Shown piece by piece: positions 21,367 through 23,242 of a DNA stretch of 23,242 bases. The notes beneath the pieces were generated by a model, which did not search any database, was not told the origin of the DNA, and was given only the letters and a program-made list of their open reading frames with translations. Origin of the DNA: a virus; the IMG/VR virus record IMGVR_UViG_3300020190_000362, positions 1 through 23,242 of that record; one strand, written 5' to 3'. The first letter of the stretch is position 1. The number at the start of each line of letters is the position of its first letter. A program made the position numbers and the translations under genes.

Positions 21367-21396
21367 AGTATACAACATCAAACAGCGTTCTGTCCA
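21367..21396 (-). promoter_or_regulatory. Promoter for the HTH-metallophosphoesterase cassette
   Basis: On the minus strand TGGACA (21391-21396, one mismatch) and TATACT (21367-21372, one mismatch) are 18 bases apart. Transcription would start near 21360, giving a leader of about 52 bases to the HTH gene at 21308. Confidence 0.65.
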
Positions 21397-21419
21397 CAAC
21401 AATAATGTGGAAATGTGGA
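21393..21419. repeat. Three TGTGGA/TCCACA half-sites
   Basis: TCCACA (21393-21398) faces TGTGGA (21406-21411), and a second TGTGGA (21414-21419) follows eight bases on. The last one extends to TGTGGATTA, one mismatch from a DnaA box in reverse. The group overlaps the -35 box of the cassette promoter and may be a regulator-binding cluster. Confidence 0.4.
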
Positions 21420-21719
21420 TTAGGGGATGAACCTCAGGGCAACTGCGATGAGGGCCACCGCGATGGCAATAGCGGCTGCGGAGTCGGGGGCTATCCAGCG
21501 AAGGATGCCCTTAACCTGTGTGTCGGCTGCATCCCGCTTCTCAAGGCTCAGCACGATCTTCTGGACGTCTTCGTGAATCGTATTAATCTTGTCCTCAATG
21601 CTGCTAACCCTTCGTGTCAAGTCGTCCATCTTTGCGTCCATATGCCCCCTCCAGTAGGAAAGCGCAACAGCCTCCTCTTGGGAGGTGTGCAAGTCGGCTG
21701 GAATCTTGGCTGCTGCCAT
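21420..21719 (-). CDS. Small membrane protein with coiled coil and C-terminal TM, 99 aa (XhlA/holin-like)
   Basis: Residues about 26-66 form a coiled coil (YWRGHMDAKMDDLTRRVSS then IEDKINTIHEDVQKIVLSL), and the C-terminus (SAAAIAIAVALIAVALRFIP) is a single membrane helix. This coil-then-helix layout matches XhlA-type holin-associated proteins and small phage membrane proteins. I place the start at ATG 21719, where a promoter (TGGACA-17-AACAAT) gives a leaderless transcript; an ATG at 21755 would put the operator inside the gene. It lies in the minus-strand cassette between head and tail genes; no endolysin is seen nearby. Confidence 0.68.
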   Translation of the reverse strand: MAAAKIPADLHTSQEEAVALSYWRGHMDAKMDDLTRRVSSIEDKINTIHEDVQKIVLSLEKRDAADTQVKGILRWIAPDSAAAIAIAVALIAVALRFIP

Positions 21720-21725
21720 CGGTGC

Positions 21726-21754
21726 ATTGTTACCGTAACAAAGAAAAATGTCCA
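21726..21754 (-). promoter_or_regulatory. Promoter with overlapping operator for the membrane protein
   Basis: On the minus strand TGGACA (21749-21754) is followed after exactly 17 bases by AACAAT (21726-21731), and six bases later by the ATG at 21719. The inverted repeat TTGTTAC-C-GTAACAA (21727-21741) covers the -10 and part of the spacer, the ideal place for a repressor. Confidence 0.55.
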
Positions 21755-21786
21755 TAGATAGCGGTTCTGCGTAGATCGGCGGTCTA

Positions 21787-21815
21787 TTGGCTGCCTTAAC
21801 AAATACGCGTAAAGT
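21787..21815 (+). promoter_or_regulatory. Promoter with leaderless start for the tail genes
   Basis: TTGGCT (21787-21792) is followed after exactly 17 bases by TAAAGT (21810-21815). Six bases later is the ATG at 21822, so transcription would start at the start codon. This favours 21822 over the in-frame ATG at 21816. Confidence 0.55.
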
Positions 21816-21821
21816 ATGCCT

Positions 21822-22220
21822 ATGGTTGGTGTGTACGAATCGTTCTTTACCGCGCTGAGTGGGGATGCCACGCTCCAGGGGCTTCTCTCGGGCTCAAACA
21901 CGGATAAGAAGGTGTACCCCATTACCCATGTCGGCAAGAGCACCTTGCCGGCGATTCGGATTGCTGTGCTTAGCGGCTCAGCGGATGTTGGTCTGCCAGT
22001 AGATCGTCCAACAGTAGATGTCCTCATCTCCAGTGGGGCTAGCACTACTGAGCTGAATACGATCTCTGCTCGGGTTGACACGCTGATAAACCGAAAGCGG
22101 CTTTCGGGTCCTAATGGTGTCGTAGTACATCTCTGCTCCAAAGTATATGAAGCGGATGGGTACGACGATGAGGCACTTGAATACCGAAGAATCATTCGGT
22201 ACAACCTAATTAAGTCTTAA
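21822..22220 (+). CDS. Tail terminator/completion protein, 132 aa
   Basis: The pattern VGVYESFFTALSGDATLQGLL, then KKVYPITHVGKSTLPAIRI, and the core strands RPTVDVLISS match DUF3168/gpU-like tail terminator proteins, which cap the tail tube and join it to the head connector. The following C-terminal helix and strand (TLINRKRLSGPNGVVVHLCS) fit too. It stands just before the tail tube gene. The start is inferred from the promoter layout, since there is no good ribosome-binding site. Confidence 0.75.
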   Translation: MVGVYESFFTALSGDATLQGLLSGSNTDKKVYPITHVGKSTLPAIRIAVLSGSADVGLPVDRPTVDVLISSGASTTELNTISARVDTLINRKRLSGPNGVVVHLCSKVYEADGYDDEALEYRRIIRYNLIKS

Positions 22221-22238
22221 AGCAAGGAGCACAGAAAC

Positions 22239-22847
22239 ATGCTTACGCTTGGTTCTGGCGTACTGGAAGTCGCTTACTGGGTGAGCGGTCGCGCGAAGGG
22301 GACGTCAAGCTACTTTACGTCCGCCTCTGGTGGCTACACATCCGTGTTCTCGATTGGCCAGATCGCTGGCGATGTCGAGTTTGACATCAATTATCAGGAG
22401 CGCGAGTTCTACGGTCAGTTCAATTTCCCGATTATGAAGGCACACTTCGGCGGGAAGGTTGAGGCGCGAGCCCGACAAGTTGAGTTGAACGTTAACTCAC
22501 TCAAAAACTTCTTCAATAGCAACGGAACCGCTTCGTTTATCAGCACAGCCGAGCCTAGCTCGTTCGTGTTTGATCCAGACGTTGACGGTGGCTCGGGGCA
22601 GGCGACCACGGCAGGAGCCGGTCTCCCACGCCCGCTCTATGTCCGCTTCACGCACCAGAGGACCGATGACTCGTCCAAGACGGTCAAGATCCACTTGCCA
22701 AAGGCGTACACGATGAGCCTGAACATTCCGTTCACCCGAGAAGACATCATCGTCCAAGATGTTGACTTCATGGCGGTCGTGGACACGTCACTCCTCGTGA
22801 CGACCGGTGGATCGGCGGAGCCGACCATCTGCCTCATTGAGGCGTAA
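22239..22847 (+). CDS. Major tail (tube) protein, 202 aa
   Basis: A beta-rich protein of tail-tube size in the right place: after the tail terminator and before a probable tail assembly chaperone. It begins LGSGVLEVAYWVSGRAKGTS, has the core EFDINYQEREFYGQFNFPIMKAHFGG (strand, turn, strand) and ends with a strand-rich FMAVVDTSLLVTT. It polymerises into hexameric rings forming the tail tube. AAGGAG is upstream of the ATG. A strong terminator right after it fits a highly expressed structural gene. Confidence 0.8.
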   Translation: MLTLGSGVLEVAYWVSGRAKGTSSYFTSASGGYTSVFSIGQIAGDVEFDINYQEREFYGQFNFPIMKAHFGGKVEARARQVELNVNSLKNFFNSNGTASFISTAEPSSFVFDPDVDGGSGQATTAGAGLPRPLYVRFTHQRTDDSSKTVKIHLPKAYTMSLNIPFTREDIIVQDVDFMAVVDTSLLVTTGGSAEPTICLIEA

Positions 22848-22868
22848 TTAAGGCCTTTTGGCTTTAAT

Positions 22869-22904
22869 CTTATGGGCTGGGGGCTTCGGCTCTCAGCCCA
22901 TAAG
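22869..22904 (+). terminator. Strong hairpin terminator after the tail tube gene
   Basis: A 16-bp stem, CTTATGGGCTGGGGGC with its partner, closes a C(UUCG)G tetraloop, one of the most stable known; two pairs are G-U wobbles. It is followed by AAAGATT rather than a U-run, so it may act as a partial terminator or 3' stabiliser. Confidence 0.75.
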
Positions 22905-22918
22905 AAAGATTCCTAGTC

Positions 22919-22948
22919 TTCACAACTGGGATCAAATCAGGGTATACT
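22919..22948 (+). promoter_or_regulatory. Promoter for the tail assembly gene
   Basis: TTCACA (22919-22924, one mismatch) and TATACT (22943-22948, one mismatch) are 18 bases apart. It lies directly after the terminator and would start transcription near 22955. Confidence 0.6.
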
Positions 22949-23032
22949 GTACCCGCCCCCACCAAAGTACGACAAAAGTCGTCTGGTCGGGCATAAATGT
23001 AAAGAGCAGCAGTAGGCTGCGACGGGAGAGCA
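22949..23032 (+). promoter_or_regulatory. Structured mRNA leader
   Basis: The leader of about 80 bases holds two small hairpins: ACGAC-AAAA-GTCGT (22969-22982) and GCAGC-AGTAG-GCTGC (23006-23020). The second ends a few bases before the GGGAGAG ribosome-binding site. It could control translation of the next gene, but it matches no riboswitch class I know. Confidence 0.35.
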
Positions 23033-23242
23033 ATGGGAAATCTAGTTGAACTCAAGGGTGGTAAGGCCCTCAATCTTAACGATCTTGCCGATTTAGAGGA
23101 AGAATTCGGTCCACTTGACAAGGTTGATTTAAGTCGCTTCACAGTAATCCGCAAGATTCTTTGGTTGGTCATTAAGAAGGGTGAGCCAGTAACCATTGAG
23201 CAGGTTGGCGAACGCTTCAATATCCACACCATGCAAGAGGAA
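23033..23242 (+). CDS. Probable tail assembly chaperone, 5' part only
   Basis: The gene runs off the window after 70 codons. It starts at ATG 23033 with GGGAGAG upstream. The visible part has a charged helix (LNDLADLEEEFGPLDKVD) and the segment LSRFTVIRKILWLVIKKGEP followed by TIEQVGERFNIHTM, as seen in phage tail assembly chaperones of the lambda gpG type. Position after the tail tube supports this. In this family a second product is often made by frameshifting near the end, which lies outside the window. Confidence 0.62.
   Translation, partial: MGNLVELKGGKALNLNDLADLEEEFGPLDKVDLSRFTVIRKILWLVIKKGEPVTIEQVGERFNIHTMQEE

Noticed and set aside
1-23242. Integrase, transposase or attachment site marking a prophage
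   Set aside because: No such gene or repeat was seen; the tRNA is intact and within a phage gene cluster, so lysogeny cannot be argued from this window.

Overview
The window reads as part of the genome of a tailed, siphovirus-like bacteriophage (Caudoviricetes): a DnaC-type helicase loader, SSB, RusA, recombination genes and a DNA methyltransferase on one side, and an HK97-type portal, prohead protease, major capsid, connector and tail tube on the other. No integrase, lysogeny repressor, terminase large subunit, tape measure or lysin is visible, so both ends are cut out of a larger genome. The host cannot be named. Several transcription-unit starts have a -10 box exactly six bases before the start codon, as expected for leaderless mRNAs; such mRNAs are frequent in Actinobacteria, so an actinobacterial host is a weak inference.

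Bases 97-2269 (minus strand) hold a tRNA-Ile(UAU), two unrecognised proteins, a small zinc-binding protein, a MazG-like pyrophosphohydrolase and an HEVAH metallopeptidase, behind a promoter at 2303-2331. A small plus-strand gene (2367-2612) fires the other way. Bases 2557-9358 (minus) form the replication/recombination operon in close or overlapping order: Zn/HTH regulator, unknown, HTH protein, putative annealing protein, Cas4/RecB-like nuclease, unknown, DnaC-like loader, C5-cytosine methyltransferase, RusA, SSB, unknown, thioredoxin, terminator, ParB-like protein. It starts from a clear promoter (TTGACA-17-TATGCT) whose -35 is part of a perfect palindrome, probably an operator.

Bases 9429-13235 (minus) hold an HNH nuclease, a PD-(D/E)XK-like nuclease, a portal fused to a HAD-like and a further C-terminal domain, and two small proteins, led by an extended -10 TATAAT promoter with a leaderless start. 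Divergently, 13449-16834 (plus) carries a large multidomain prohead protease with a probable nested scaffold, then the major capsid protein and a strong hairpin terminator.

From 16904 the strand alternates: a small plus-strand gene; a minus-strand glycosyltransferase; plus-strand connector genes (18066-19872); a minus-strand cassette of metallophosphoesterase, HTH protein and membrane protein (19856-21719); then the plus-strand tail terminator, tail tube, a terminator, a new promoter with a structured leader, and the start of a probable tail assembly chaperone that runs off the end. The most striking points are the methyltransferase, whose motif IX lies in a different reading frame from its other motifs, the nested scaffold start inside the protease gene, the recurrent leaderless promoter layout, and the fused portal. 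No gene-free stretch exceeds 300 bases.
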